This document shows, one piece after another, positions 27,638 to 36,311 of a stretch of DNA of 64,000 nucleotides. Position 1 is the stretch's first letter. Every line of letters starts with the position of its first letter. Both the position numbers and the translations under genes were made by a program. Source of the DNA: JAFDVL01 sp031409955 (GTDB lineage Bacteria; Acidobacteriota; Blastocatellia; RBC074); NCBI GenBank assembly GCA_031409955.1, contig JANNYF010000267.1, positions 1 through 64,000 on the forward strand, in the 5' to 3' direction. A model generated the notes under the pieces. The model was not told where the DNA came from. It saw only the letters and a list, made by a program, of their open reading frames with translations, and made no database searches.

Positions 27638-28795
27638 ATGAACACTGACTACGACGATCTTTTGACCGACGATTTGCACGAGCCGGAACTCAACTATGAA
27701 CAATGGCGCGATGAACAATTGGCTGCGCGCCGTGACTTCATCGCAGCGTTACCGATTGCTCCGCCGCAAGCCATCAGCGAGCGGGTCGAGCGACTGGGCT
27801 ACAAAGGCCAGCTTGAGCAGCGTCGCGCGCTGGCCTTGATGGCGTATCGCCACATTCGCCGCCTCAAGAATATTCACGTCGAAGGCGTCACGCGCCACTC
27901 GTTGCCGCCCAAGCAAAACACGCTGCTCGCGGGGCCGACCGGTTGCGGCAAAACGTTTCTGATCGAAATGCTTTTCAAGGAAATTTTCAAGCTGCCAACC
28001 GTGATCGTAGACATTACGAGCTTTACCGAAAGCGGCTACATCGGCGATGACGTGAAAACGATTTTGACGCGGCTCGTGAACGCGGCGGACAACAATCCAA
28101 TGATGGCGGAATGCGGCATCGTGTGTCTGGACGAATTCGACAAGATCGCAGCGTCCAGCAGCAATTCGCGCTTTGCCGGCGAAGGCACCTCGAAAGACGT
28201 TTCGGGCTATGGCGTGCAACGTGAATTGCTGACGATGCTGCACGGCGCAGACATTCAAGTGCCGATGGATTACGGCTATTCGCAATTCGGCCCGCGCCTG
28301 ACGTTTGCGACGCATGATTTGCCGTTCATTGCGTGCGGCGCGTTTTCGGGCTTGGAAGAATTGCTCAAAACAGAAAAGGCTGCGATTGGGTTTCAAAAGC
28401 AGAACGACCACGAAAAAGACAGCGCCATCAAAGTCGTCGAAGAAGTCGAAGGCTTTCAGAAATACGGCTTCCTGCCCGAATTGATCGGTCGTTTCACGCG
28501 CATCGTATCGTTCCCGCCGTTAACGGACGAAACGCTCAAACAAATCCTGGCGGACAACATTTTGCCGCAATACGAACGCGAGTTTAGCGGCGAAGGCTTG
28601 CAACTGGTCGTCACGAACGAAGCCAGCGAGCACGTCATCACGCGGTGCCTCAAACGCGGCACCGGCGCGCGCGGTTTGCATTCGGAATTGGCGAACGCGA
28701 TTGAGCGAGCTGCTTTTGAAACGTTCGGCGAAATGACAGGCAAAGAAGTCAGCATTAACGTTACAAACGGCAAGCTGGCCTGTGCGATCAATTAA
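27638..28795 (+). CDS. ClpX-like AAA+ ATPase lacking the zinc-binding domain
   Basis: 385 residues. The AAA+ core has Walker A GPTGCGKT (99-106), the ClpX-type SGYIGDDVKTILTRLV, Walker B IVCLDEFD, the arginine-finger region GFLPELIGRF and sensor-2 GTGARGLHSEL. IGF at 250-252 sits where ClpX has the loop that docks on ClpP. The N-terminal zinc-binding domain of ClpX is absent, replaced by an acidic 60-residue helical region. It therefore may unfold proteins for ClpP with different adaptors. The preceding 188-residue gene is its likely partner. It is not the housekeeping clpX, as clpP, tig and lon are missing around it. Confidence 0.8.
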   Translation: MNTDYDDLLTDDLHEPELNYEQWRDEQLAARRDFIAALPIAPPQAISERVERLGYKGQLEQRRALALMAYRHIRRLKNIHVEGVTRHSLPPKQNTLLAGPTGCGKTFLIEMLFKEIFKLPTVIVDITSFTESGYIGDDVKTILTRLVNAADNNPMMAECGIVCLDEFDKIAASSSNSRFAGEGTSKDVSGYGVQRELLTMLHGADIQVPMDYGYSQFGPRLTFATHDLPFIACGAFSGLEELLKTEKAAIGFQKQNDHEKDSAIKVVEEVEGFQKYGFLPELIGRFTRIVSFPPLTDETLKQILADNILPQYEREFSGEGLQLVVTNEASEHVITRCLKRGTGARGLHSELANAIERAAFETFGEMTGKEVSINVTNGKLACAIN

Positions 28796-28831
28796 CGACA
28801 GCCATTGCTCTGCGTAATAAGAAAAGGAATC

Positions 28832-30301
28832 ATGAAAACAGCTTTCTTCCACATCGCTGCCATGACGTTGTTGCTTGCTTCCTCTGCCTTCGCGCAACCA
28901 CCCAACAAACCAAACTATCTCTTCATCGCCGTAGACGACTTGAATGATTGGATTGGTGTGCTCGGCGGGCATCCGCAAGTGAAGACACCGAACATTGATC
29001 GCTTAGCCAAACGTGGCGTTACGTTCACCAATGCGCACACGCAAGCGCCACTGTGCAATCCGTCGCGGGGAAGTTTGCTCTCTGGCCTGCGACCTTCGAC
29101 GACGGGACTGTACACCTTGCAACCGGGCGTGCGATCTGTGCCGGCACTGAAAGATCATGTGATGTTGCCGCAGTATTTGGCGGCGCACGGCTACACGACT
29201 TTCAGTGCCGGGAAGGTTTTTCACGATGGTTCGATCAAGCCGAATGAGCGTGCCAACGAATTCGACGAATGGGGCGCGCCCGGCCCAATGCCGTATCCGC
29301 CGCAGAAATTCGTCAACTCGCCTGACCCGATCAAAGCAATGGATTGGGGCATCTTTCCAGCCAACGACCAGGAGCAAGCGGATTGGAAAATCGCCGATTC
29401 CGCGATCCAGTATTTGCAAACGGCGAAACGTGACAAGCCCTTCTTTTTAGGCGTTGGTTTTCGTCTGCCACACGTCCCGTGCTTCGCGTCGCAGAAATGG
29501 TTCGACCTCTACCCCGAAGACAAATTGGTGCTGCCGCCCGTCAAAGCCAATGACCGCGACGATGTGCCGGAGTTCGCGTGGTACTTGCATTGGAAGCTGC
29601 CGGAACCGCGCTTGTCGTGGCTTGAAGCCAATCAGCAATGGCGTCCGCTCGTGCGCGCCTATTTGGCGACGATCAGTTTGATGGACAGTCAGGTCGGACG
29701 CGTGCTGGACGCGTTGGATGCGAGCGGCCTGCGTAACAACACCATCGTGGTGTTGTTCTCTGATCACGGCTGGCACTTAGGCGAAAAAGGCATCACGGGC
29801 AAAAACACATTGTGGGAACGCTCCACCCGCGTGCCGTTGATTTTCGCGGGGCCGGGCATCAAGCAAAATGCGTTGAGCAATCGTCCCGTAGAGTTGCTTG
29901 ACCTCTATCCGACGTTGGCGGAATTGGGCGGCTTGCCTGCAAAGAAAGGTTTGGAAGGCCACAGTCTGGCGAAGCTGCTGAAGAATCCCAACGCCGCGTG
30001 GCAATGGCCTGCGATCACGACGCACAATCAAAACAATCACACCGTGCGCTCAGAGCGGTGGCGCTACATTCGCTATGCCGATGGTTCGGAAGAATTGTAT
30101 GACCATCGCATTGATCCAAATGAATGGACGAATCTGGCGCAAGACAAACGCTATGCGAAGGTGATTTGGGAACACGCGCGTTGGTTGCCGACGGTGAATT
30201 TACCGCCGGTGGCAGGCAGCGCCGCGCGGTTATTGGTCAATGAAAACGGCGTGTGGAAATGGGAAGGCAAACCGATTCGCAAAGAAGAATTGGAACGCTG
30301 A
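28832..30301 (+). CDS. Exported sulfatase (iduronate-2-sulfatase-like)
   Basis: 489 residues from the ATG at 28832 (AAAGGA upstream). A signal peptide ends at SSAFAQ. The alkaline-phosphatase-fold sulfatase starts with YLFIAVDDLNDWIGVLGGHPQVKTPNIDRLAKRG, including the metal aspartates. The sulfatase signature CNPSRG has Cys75, to be converted to formylglycine. VLFSDHGWHLGEKG supplies later metal ligands and LYDLRxDPxEWxNLA-type residues close the domain. It should hydrolyse sulfate esters of polysaccharides in the periplasm. No formylglycine-generating enzyme is adjacent. Convergent with the DUF4197 gene. Confidence 0.9.
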   Translation: MKTAFFHIAAMTLLLASSAFAQPPNKPNYLFIAVDDLNDWIGVLGGHPQVKTPNIDRLAKRGVTFTNAHTQAPLCNPSRGSLLSGLRPSTTGLYTLQPGVRSVPALKDHVMLPQYLAAHGYTTFSAGKVFHDGSIKPNERANEFDEWGAPGPMPYPPQKFVNSPDPIKAMDWGIFPANDQEQADWKIADSAIQYLQTAKRDKPFFLGVGFRLPHVPCFASQKWFDLYPEDKLVLPPVKANDRDDVPEFAWYLHWKLPEPRLSWLEANQQWRPLVRAYLATISLMDSQVGRVLDALDASGLRNNTIVVLFSDHGWHLGEKGITGKNTLWERSTRVPLIFAGPGIKQNALSNRPVELLDLYPTLAELGGLPAKKGLEGHSLAKLLKNPNAAWQWPAITTHNQNNHTVRSERWRYIRYADGSEELYDHRIDPNEWTNLAQDKRYAKVIWEHARWLPTVNLPPVAGSAARLLVNENGVWKWEGKPIRKEELER

Positions 30302-30369
30302 TCAGGCCAGGAACTGACGAATCCTTTCGTCTTTGGTGGCCCCATAAAATTCGTCGCTGCTCAGGATTC

Positions 30370-31095
30370 TTACCTGCCGATTTTCCCGAACACATCTTTC
30401 AGGATATTCGTGACACGTGCCGCCGGGTTTTTGCGAATCTTCTTTTCTTCTTCGCCGACGTAATAAAACAGCCCGTCTATCGCTTTGCCGGTGACGTAAT
30501 CGTCAATGTCGAGCGTGTAGCTTTTGGCAAAAGGAAGATTTTGATAGCGCCCGATCAACTCTTTGTATTGTCGCGTTGCGCCGACTTCGTTCATCGCTTT
30601 TTCGATGATGGGCCGAAACGCGGAAGACAACCGAACCGTCGTTTTATCCTTGAAGAAAGTCGTGGCCGCCGTGTCGCCGCCCGTCAAGATTTTGCGCGCA
30701 TCATCAAACGTCATTTCCTTGAGCGCGCCAATGAAAATGCTTTTGGCCTGCGGCGCAGCCTTTTCTGCCGCGCGATTCAGACTCAACACAAACTCGTCCA
30801 CTTTCGCCCCGTAGCCCACCGCCCGCAGCCCTTTTTCAATGGTCTGAAGTTTCTTGGGCATCAGGATTTTGATGATGGTGTCTTTGAAATAACCATCCAA
30901 TCGTCCGACACCTGTCACCGCATTGCCAGTCCCGATTTGTAAGGCTTCTTTCAAGCCCAGAATGATTTTGTCTTCACTCAGGCTGTTGGTTTGTCCGAAG
31001 ATTTGTCCGAGGGGATTTTTCTTTTTCTGCTGCGCTGTCGCGGGTGCAATCGCAACCAGCAGCAATAAACTCAGTATGCAAACTCGCTTCACCAT
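30370..31095 (-). CDS. DUF4197 family exported protein
   Basis: 241 residues from the ATG at 31095, which has AGGAGG upstream. A signal peptide (MVKRVCILSLLLLVAIAPATA) precedes the DUF4197 domain. Typical segments are ILGLKEALQIGTGNAV, GYFKDTIIKILMPKKLQTIEKGLRAVG, AAPQAKSIFIGALKEMTFDDARKIL, and LDIDDYVTGKAIDGLFYYVGEEEKKIRKNPAARVTNILKDVFG. The family is widespread in Gram-negative bacteria; its function is unknown. It is monocistronic between a convergent sulfatase and a divergent esterase. Confidence 0.88.
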   Translation of the reverse strand: MVKRVCILSLLLLVAIAPATAQQKKKNPLGQIFGQTNSLSEDKIILGLKEALQIGTGNAVTGVGRLDGYFKDTIIKILMPKKLQTIEKGLRAVGYGAKVDEFVLSLNRAAEKAAPQAKSIFIGALKEMTFDDARKILTGGDTAATTFFKDKTTVRLSSAFRPIIEKAMNEVGATRQYKELIGRYQNLPFAKSYTLDIDDYVTGKAIDGLFYYVGEEEKKIRKNPAARVTNILKDVFGKIGR

Positions 31096-31235
31096 ATTCG
31101 TTCCTCCTAAAAAATAATTCAGTGAAGCCATCTTAGGGGGCACAATCATCGGAGTCAACGCGCGGGATTGACGATTTGTCGGGCGCAGGCTTAGGATGCC
31201 GAGGCTTTGATTTTTGAACGCAAAGGAATTTATTT

Positions 31236-31976
31236 ATGAGACGAGAAATCACCAGTTGGTACAGCGAACGATTGCATCAGGATATGCCGCTTGTCGCTTA
31301 TGGACACTACGGGCAGCCCGTGTTGATGTTGCCGACCGCGGCGGCGGACTTTTTAGAATACGAACGCTTTCATTTGATTGATTCGGTCAAGCATTTCATT
31401 GACGAAGGCAAAACCAAACTCTATTCCGTCAACAGTGTGAACGACCGCGCCTTGCTCAACAAACACGCATCGGGATACGAAAAAATTGGCTGGCTGAATG
31501 CCTATGACAGCTACATCACCGAAGAAGTGCTGCCGTTGATTCGCAACGACTGCAACGATCATCACGTCAAGCCGATGGTCGTCGGCATCAGCCTGGGCGC
31601 GTACCTCGCGGGCAATCTGTTTTTCCGGCATCCCGATTTGTTTGGCGGCGCGATTTTGCTGAGCGGCAGCTACGACATTCGCAGCTATTTGGATGGGCAT
31701 TACGACGAAGACGCGTACTTCAATAATCCGGCAGATTATTTGGCGCACCTGAACGACGATCATTATTTGCCGCTGCTGCAACACGGCGGGCGCAAGATCA
31801 TTATTTTCTCTGGGCAAGGTGCGTTTGAAGCCCCGAATCGTTCGCAGCAATTGTCCGGCATTCTGCACCGCAAAGGCATTCCGCATTGGCTGGATTTATG
31901 GGGGCACGACGTCAACCACGATTGGCCCTGGTGGCGGCAGGCGATGCCCCATTACTTTGGGAAATTGTTTGGTTGA
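31236..31976 (+). CDS. Esterase-D-like alpha/beta hydrolase
   Basis: 246 residues without a signal peptide. The nucleophile elbow is G-I-S-L-G with Ser119 (VVGISLGAYLAG), and a C-terminal GHDVNHDWPWWRQAMPHYF provides the catalytic histidine. The N-terminal MRREITSWYSERLHQDMPLVAYGHYGQPVL is typical of the putative esterase family. Substrate unknown. It is the first gene of a same-strand run (esterase, thioredoxin-like protein, HD protein), separated from the next gene by 27 nt. Confidence 0.82.
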   Translation: MRREITSWYSERLHQDMPLVAYGHYGQPVLMLPTAAADFLEYERFHLIDSVKHFIDEGKTKLYSVNSVNDRALLNKHASGYEKIGWLNAYDSYITEEVLPLIRNDCNDHHVKPMVVGISLGAYLAGNLFFRHPDLFGGAILLSGSYDIRSYLDGHYDEDAYFNNPADYLAHLNDDHYLPLLQHGGRKIIIFSGQGAFEAPNRSQQLSGILHRKGIPHWLDLWGHDVNHDWPWWRQAMPHYFGKLFG

Positions 31977-32003
31977 TTTTGTTGCAGTCAGGAGCGTTAC
32001 TTC

Positions 32004-32906
32004 ATGCAAAAACTTACGATGGTCTTGGTCTTATTGCTCGTCGCTTCGACTGTGAGTGCGGCGGAACTCGTGCGACTCGTCCGCAGCAAAATCTCTGCCG
32101 GAGACATCGCCAGTGGCCAGCATTTGGTCGAAGATTACAAAAACAAATCGGGCGTAGATGCCGAATATCTGGACGCGATTGGCTGGCTGGCACGCGGCGC
32201 AGAAATGCTTCAGCAAAACGAATTGGCGGCAACCTATGTGGCTGAACTGCGGCGGGAAATCCACGAAGAAAAAGAGGATTGGCTCTCGCCGCTCGGCGCG
32301 GCCATTGAAGTTGAGGGAAAGTTACGCACCAAGCGCGAAGGGCGCGGCGCAGCCTTGCAATTTTTAGAAGGCGAATTTGCGCGCGCTAAAAACGTTGGGC
32401 TGCGTTCCCGCATCCGTAAAAACATCAACGCGCTTGCGCTCGAAGGCCAACCAGCCTTTGAGTTCAATGCAACGATGTATGCGGGCGCAGAGCCGCCGAA
32501 ACTAGCCTCGCTTAAAGGCAAACCCGTGCTGCTGTTTCTGTGGGCGCATTGGTGCGGCGATTGTCGTTCGCAAGCCGCCGCGCTCAGCCGTGTCTTGAAA
32601 AAGTATCAGTCGCGCGGCCTCGTGTTGATTGCCCCAACGCGGTTGTATGGCACGGGCGCAGAAGGGAAGTCGGTCACGCCTGCCGAAGAAAAATCGCACG
32701 TCGAGAAAATCTGGGCCGAAGGCTACGCCGAATTGGCGGGTGTTTCGATTCCGATTGATACCGAAATAATGGTGCGCTACGGCGTTTCGGCAACGCCGAC
32801 GTTTGTGCTGATAGATCGCAAAGGATTGGTGCGACTGTACACACCGACGCGTCTTTCAGAAGCCGAACTGTCGCGCCGCATCGAAGAAGTCCTCGCCGAA
32901 AAATAA
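32004..32906 (+). CDS. Exported thioredoxin-like (TlpA/ResA-type) protein
   Basis: 300 residues. A signal peptide (MQKLTMVLVLLLVASTVSA) precedes a ~130-residue helical region, then a TlpA-like thioredoxin fold from about residue 150. WAHWCGDCRSQ holds the redox pair Cys184/Cys187, and GVSATPTFVLIDRKGLVRLYTPTRL contains the cis-proline. It should reduce or exchange disulfides in the periplasm. The CGDC dipeptide is less common than CPPC/CGPC. Only 8 nt separate it from the next gene. Confidence 0.85.
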   Translation: MQKLTMVLVLLLVASTVSAAELVRLVRSKISAGDIASGQHLVEDYKNKSGVDAEYLDAIGWLARGAEMLQQNELAATYVAELRREIHEEKEDWLSPLGAAIEVEGKLRTKREGRGAALQFLEGEFARAKNVGLRSRIRKNINALALEGQPAFEFNATMYAGAEPPKLASLKGKPVLLFLWAHWCGDCRSQAAALSRVLKKYQSRGLVLIAPTRLYGTGAEGKSVTPAEEKSHVEKIWAEGYAELAGVSIPIDTEIMVRYGVSATPTFVLIDRKGLVRLYTPTRLSEAELSRRIEEVLAEK

Positions 32907-32914
32907 GGAATCCT

Positions 32915-33496
32915 ATGACATCGGAACTACGCGCCACCTTTACTGACATGAAAGAAAGCACCGCCGAAGATTGGGCGATCATCGCGTCGCAACGACCCCA
33001 TCTCGTCCGCGATTTGCCCAACCAACTCCTGCATCACATGAAGCTGATGGATGGCGATTACGGCGGCTTTCCCGTAGATCGTTTGCAGCATTCATTGCTG
33101 ACCGCGACGCTCGCGCAGCAGGACGGACGCGACGAAGAGTATGTCGTCTGCGCGTTGTTGCACGACATCGGCGATACGCTCAGCCCGCTGAATCATCCGG
33201 CGATTGGCGCGGCGATTGTGAAGCCGTTTGTGTCCGAAGCGAATCATTGGATGGTCGAGCATCACGGCATTTTTCAAGGCTATTATTTCTTTGATTACGT
33301 CGGACGCGATCACACGATTCGGGACGATTTTCGCGGGCATCCGTTCTTTGCACATACGCTGGAGTTTTGCGAAAAGTACGACAGCCTAGCTTTCAATCCC
33401 AAGCTGGAATACATGCCGCTCGACGCGTTTGTGCCGATGATTCAGCGTGTGTTTGCAAAACAGAAACGTGCAATATACAGGTCAAAACCGGAGTAA
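32915..33496 (+). CDS. HD-domain protein (oxygenase/phosphohydrolase-like)
   Basis: 193 residues with AAGGAAT upstream. The HD fold shows His59 (RLQHSLLTATLA) and the His83-Asp84 pair (VCALLHDIGDTLSP), then NHPAIGAAIVKPFVSEANHWMVEHHGIFQGYYFFDYVG with further metal histidines. This arrangement resembles the PhnZ/myo-inositol-oxygenase-like branch that uses a mixed-valence di-iron centre, though simple phosphohydrolases share the core. Substrate unknown. It ends 18 nt before the stop of the convergent glycosyltransferase gene. Confidence 0.82.
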   Translation: MTSELRATFTDMKESTAEDWAIIASQRPHLVRDLPNQLLHHMKLMDGDYGGFPVDRLQHSLLTATLAQQDGRDEEYVVCALLHDIGDTLSPLNHPAIGAAIVKPFVSEANHWMVEHHGIFQGYYFFDYVGRDHTIRDDFRGHPFFAHTLEFCEKYDSLAFNPKLEYMPLDAFVPMIQRVFAKQKRAIYRSKPE

Positions 33497-33514
33497 ACGC
33501 CGTAGACACGAGCG

Positions 33515-34606
33515 TCAGCGTTCGTGCGCGTAAATCGCTTCGATGCGGTCAAGGATGCGCTGGCGATCAAATCGTTCGCGCACGCTTGTCTGCCCCGCAG
33601 CGGCGAGGTGGTGGCGGAGTTGGTTATCGAACAGGAGCAATTGCAAATCCATCGTGAGCATTGCAGCATTGCCCGGTTGGAACAACCTTCCGGTTTCGTC
33701 GTGTTCGATGAGTTCCGCCATCCCACCGACTTCTGCGGCGACGACTGCACAACCCGCATTCATCGCTTCCATTGCCGCCAGCGAAAAGCCTTCGTTGTCC
33801 GACGGCGCAACCACAATATCAAAAGCAGCAAGATAGCTTGGCAAGCCCGGCACAAAGCCGGTGAAATGCACGCGGCCTTCCAATCCGATGGTGCGCGCCG
33901 TGTCCCGCAGGCTTGCTTCATACGCGCTGTCTTCCGGGTTCGCCGTGCCAATGATGAAGAACTCGACGCGTTCGTAGGCGTTGTTCTCGGTCAATAAGCG
34001 AACCGCTTCCAGAAACAAATCCTGGCGTTTGAGCGGCGTGATTTGCCCAATGACGGCAAGCGACCAGCGGCGTTTGATGCCGAAATGTTTGCGCGCTTCT
34101 GAGCGACTGAGCGGCTCGGTTATACGCAGCCAGTTCGGAATCACTTCGATCTGCTCTGTCATCGTCGGGAAAGCTTTCGCCAACTCGTGTCGCACCGTTT
34201 CAGAGACAGCAATCAACTTCGTCGCGTGGCTGATAGCGGCTTCGTACAGTGAACTCGACTTGATGGGATTGAAGTGATGGCGCGTCAGAAAAAAACGAAC
34301 GGGTAGATTTTTGGTTGCCAAGCCGGTCATCGGATAATCTCTGGCAACGTGGGCGTGAACGACCTCGATGTGGTGTGCGACAATGAGGTTGGACAGGCGT
34401 TTGGCGCTGAACAAATCCACCGCGTTACGCAATTTCACTTCGTGCCAATGGATGGGAGCCTCGGCGAGTTCAGCCTGCAAAGGGCTGTTGGGACGCACCG
34501 CCAGATGCAATTCGTGACCGCGTTCGATCAGCCCGTGCGTCAAATCCATCACGTGTTGCTCGCCGCCGCCGATGCTGTCTGCCGAGCAAACCTGCAAAAT
34601 CTTCAT
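33515..34606 (-). CDS. GT4-family glycosyltransferase
   Basis: 363 residues with the GT-B two-domain fold. The N-terminal motif LQVCSADSIGGGEQHVMDLTHGL is typical of GT4. The C-terminal nucleotide-sugar domain has the EX7E motif (in NEGFSLAAMEAMNAGCAVVAAEVGG) after LPSYLAAFDIVVAPSD. It transfers a sugar from an NDP-sugar to a glycan or lipid at the cytoplasmic face. Donor and acceptor are unknown. It stands alone, divergent from the prepilin peptidase with a 98-bp gap. Confidence 0.9.
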   Translation of the reverse strand: MKILQVCSADSIGGGEQHVMDLTHGLIERGHELHLAVRPNSPLQAELAEAPIHWHEVKLRNAVDLFSAKRLSNLIVAHHIEVVHAHVARDYPMTGLATKNLPVRFFLTRHHFNPIKSSSLYEAAISHATKLIAVSETVRHELAKAFPTMTEQIEVIPNWLRITEPLSRSEARKHFGIKRRWSLAVIGQITPLKRQDLFLEAVRLLTENNAYERVEFFIIGTANPEDSAYEASLRDTARTIGLEGRVHFTGFVPGLPSYLAAFDIVVAPSDNEGFSLAAMEAMNAGCAVVAAEVGGMAELIEHDETGRLFQPGNAAMLTMDLQLLLFDNQLRHHLAAAGQTSVRERFDRQRILDRIEAIYAHER

Positions 34607-34704
34607 GCCGAGAATTATGCTTGACAGGGTTTGACTTGAACAGGTCTAATGCCGCTTCACGCCCTGCCGGAGCTTGCTGATTCCATCCGCTCTACCGTAA
34701 CAAA

Positions 34705-35847
34705 ATGTTTTCATTCCAAGAATTCCCGCTCATTTTCCAAGCCATCATTGCTCTCCCGTTCGGTCTGATTGTGGGCAGCTTTCTGAACGTCGTAATTTAT
34801 CGTGTGCCGCGCGGCGAATCGGTCGCGTTTCCCGGCTCGCATTGCGGTTCGTGCGGCGCGGCGATCAAGCCCTATGACAATATCCCGTTGCTGAGTTATT
34901 TGTTGTTGCGTGGTCGTTGTCGCGCTTGTCAGGCGAAGATTTCGTGGGTGTATCCGGCAGTGGAATTATGGACAGGCTTAGGATTTTTTGCGGTCGCCTA
35001 CAAAAGCGGAATCACCGGGCAGGGCATTGCCGAAATGCTTTTCGTGGTCGTGATGATCGTGCTGGTGATGATTGATGCTCGCCACCAATTGTTGCCGAAC
35101 GTCATCACCTATCCGGCCTTTTTGGGCGTCGTTATTTTTGCGGCTTTTCAATTCGGGGATTTGAGTGTATTTGCTCCGACGCCGTTGTTTTATTGGTCGC
35201 TCAGTTCCAAGCTCTGGCTTGGCGTGGGTTTGCTGTTGCTCGCCGCCGTTGCGTTTTACGGCGTGGATTTGCTGGACAATGTGTTGTTTGGCAAATATCT
35301 CGAAATCTCCGATGACGAAGAAGAGGAAGACCCAGCGCTCGTCGGCATTGATGAAGACCGCTTGCTGCGGCAGCACAATCGCGTCATTTACACGACGATG
35401 ATTCTGGGGCTTTTGGTCGCCATCGCGTGGGGCGTCATCGCGTATCCCAAACTCCGCCCTGGCTCGACCGATCCCGTGTGGGTGACCTACGCGATTGAAA
35501 AGCTCTTTCACACTTGTCTGGGAGCCTTGGTGGGCGGCGGTGTGATTTGGTTGTTGCGCGCGATTTATTTTTACACGCGCGGGTTTGGTGGCATGGGACT
35601 CGGCGATGTGAAGATGATGGCGATTATTGGTGGTTTTCTCGGTTGGCCTGCGGCGCTGTTGGTGTTGATCCTCGGCTCTGTGCTTGGCTCGTTGACTGGG
35701 CTGGCTCAAATCTGGTTGGGGAAAAGCGAGAAGGGGATGCAGACCCGCTTGCCGTTTGGCGTGAGCCTGGGATGCGCGGCACTCTTCGCCTTGTTTTATG
35801 GGCAACCGATCATCGTTTGGTATCTCTCGCTGCTCAAGCCGCAATGA
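34705..35847 (+). CDS. pilD: Prepilin peptidase/N-methyltransferase (A24), with insertion
   Basis: 380 residues, about 100 more than typical PilD. The N-terminal cytosolic domain has the zinc cysteines 47, 50, 72 and 75 (CGSC...CRAC). The catalytic aspartates are Asp124 (MIDARHQLLPN) and Asp301 in the GxGD motif (GMGLGDVKMM). The two aspartates are normally about 65 residues apart; here they are 177 apart. The extra part holds a very acidic stretch (residues 200-210) and one or two additional membrane segments. It cleaves and methylates type IV pilin or pseudopilin leaders in the inner membrane. No pil genes are adjacent. Confidence 0.88.
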   Translation: MFSFQEFPLIFQAIIALPFGLIVGSFLNVVIYRVPRGESVAFPGSHCGSCGAAIKPYDNIPLLSYLLLRGRCRACQAKISWVYPAVELWTGLGFFAVAYKSGITGQGIAEMLFVVVMIVLVMIDARHQLLPNVITYPAFLGVVIFAAFQFGDLSVFAPTPLFYWSLSSKLWLGVGLLLLAAVAFYGVDLLDNVLFGKYLEISDDEEEEDPALVGIDEDRLLRQHNRVIYTTMILGLLVAIAWGVIAYPKLRPGSTDPVWVTYAIEKLFHTCLGALVGGGVIWLLRAIYFYTRGFGGMGLGDVKMMAIIGGFLGWPAALLVLILGSVLGSLTGLAQIWLGKSEKGMQTRLPFGVSLGCAALFALFYGQPIIVWYLSLLKPQ

Positions 35848-36311
35848 AACTTTTGAAAAAACGGCTTTGGTTTTCGCCGTGTGAGTGGCGGTTTCCTGTA
35901 AAAACAAAAGTATCCTGACCTCAGGAGCCTCATTCGTTTTCTGTGTTCAGCCAATTGACAGAATTTTCCTCACAGTGCTAGTCTCACGCTTGTCCACACA
36001 AGTATCCCCAGTGAAATCTGTTTATCGTTCGATAATGGTAGCGGTCATAGCTTGCACGCCTCTTGTAGTTCGTTCCGGCGAAAAATAAAGCTCTTCAGGA
36101 GCCGGATATGACTTGAAGCTGATAGTTCTGTGCGGTAGTGCTGGAACGACGTTCCCTCCAAGTTGGATGTAGTTGATAACAATTTATGCGCACGGATTTG
36201 GCCTTCTTCCCCGGAACGCGATCCAAGCGGCCATTACTGCGACTATTTCTGATTTCGAGAGAATCAGTTGCTGCGTTGTTATTGGTGGCTGAACTCTGGA
36301 AAGGATATTGG
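35848..36311. other. 464-bp gene-free region
   Basis: No coding region is supported. The OmpA-like frame is open 42 codons before its chosen start, but that extension lacks a ribosome binding site and does not look like protein. A weak ACGGC/GCCGT hairpin follows the prepilin peptidase stop. One possible promoter is TTGACA (35955-35960), 18 nt, TAGTCT (35979-35984). GGAACGACGTTCC near 36147 is a short palindrome. Confidence 0.5.

Noticed and set aside
34978..35907. 309-codon open frame antisense to the prepilin peptidase
   Set aside because: The plus strand encodes zinc cysteines and the GxGD motif; the antisense product is a low-complexity His/Gln/Arg-rich shadow.
36186..36311. N-terminal extension of the OmpA-family gene
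   Set aside because: There is no ribosome binding site before 36186; the ATG at 36312 has AAAGGA and starts right before a membrane segment.
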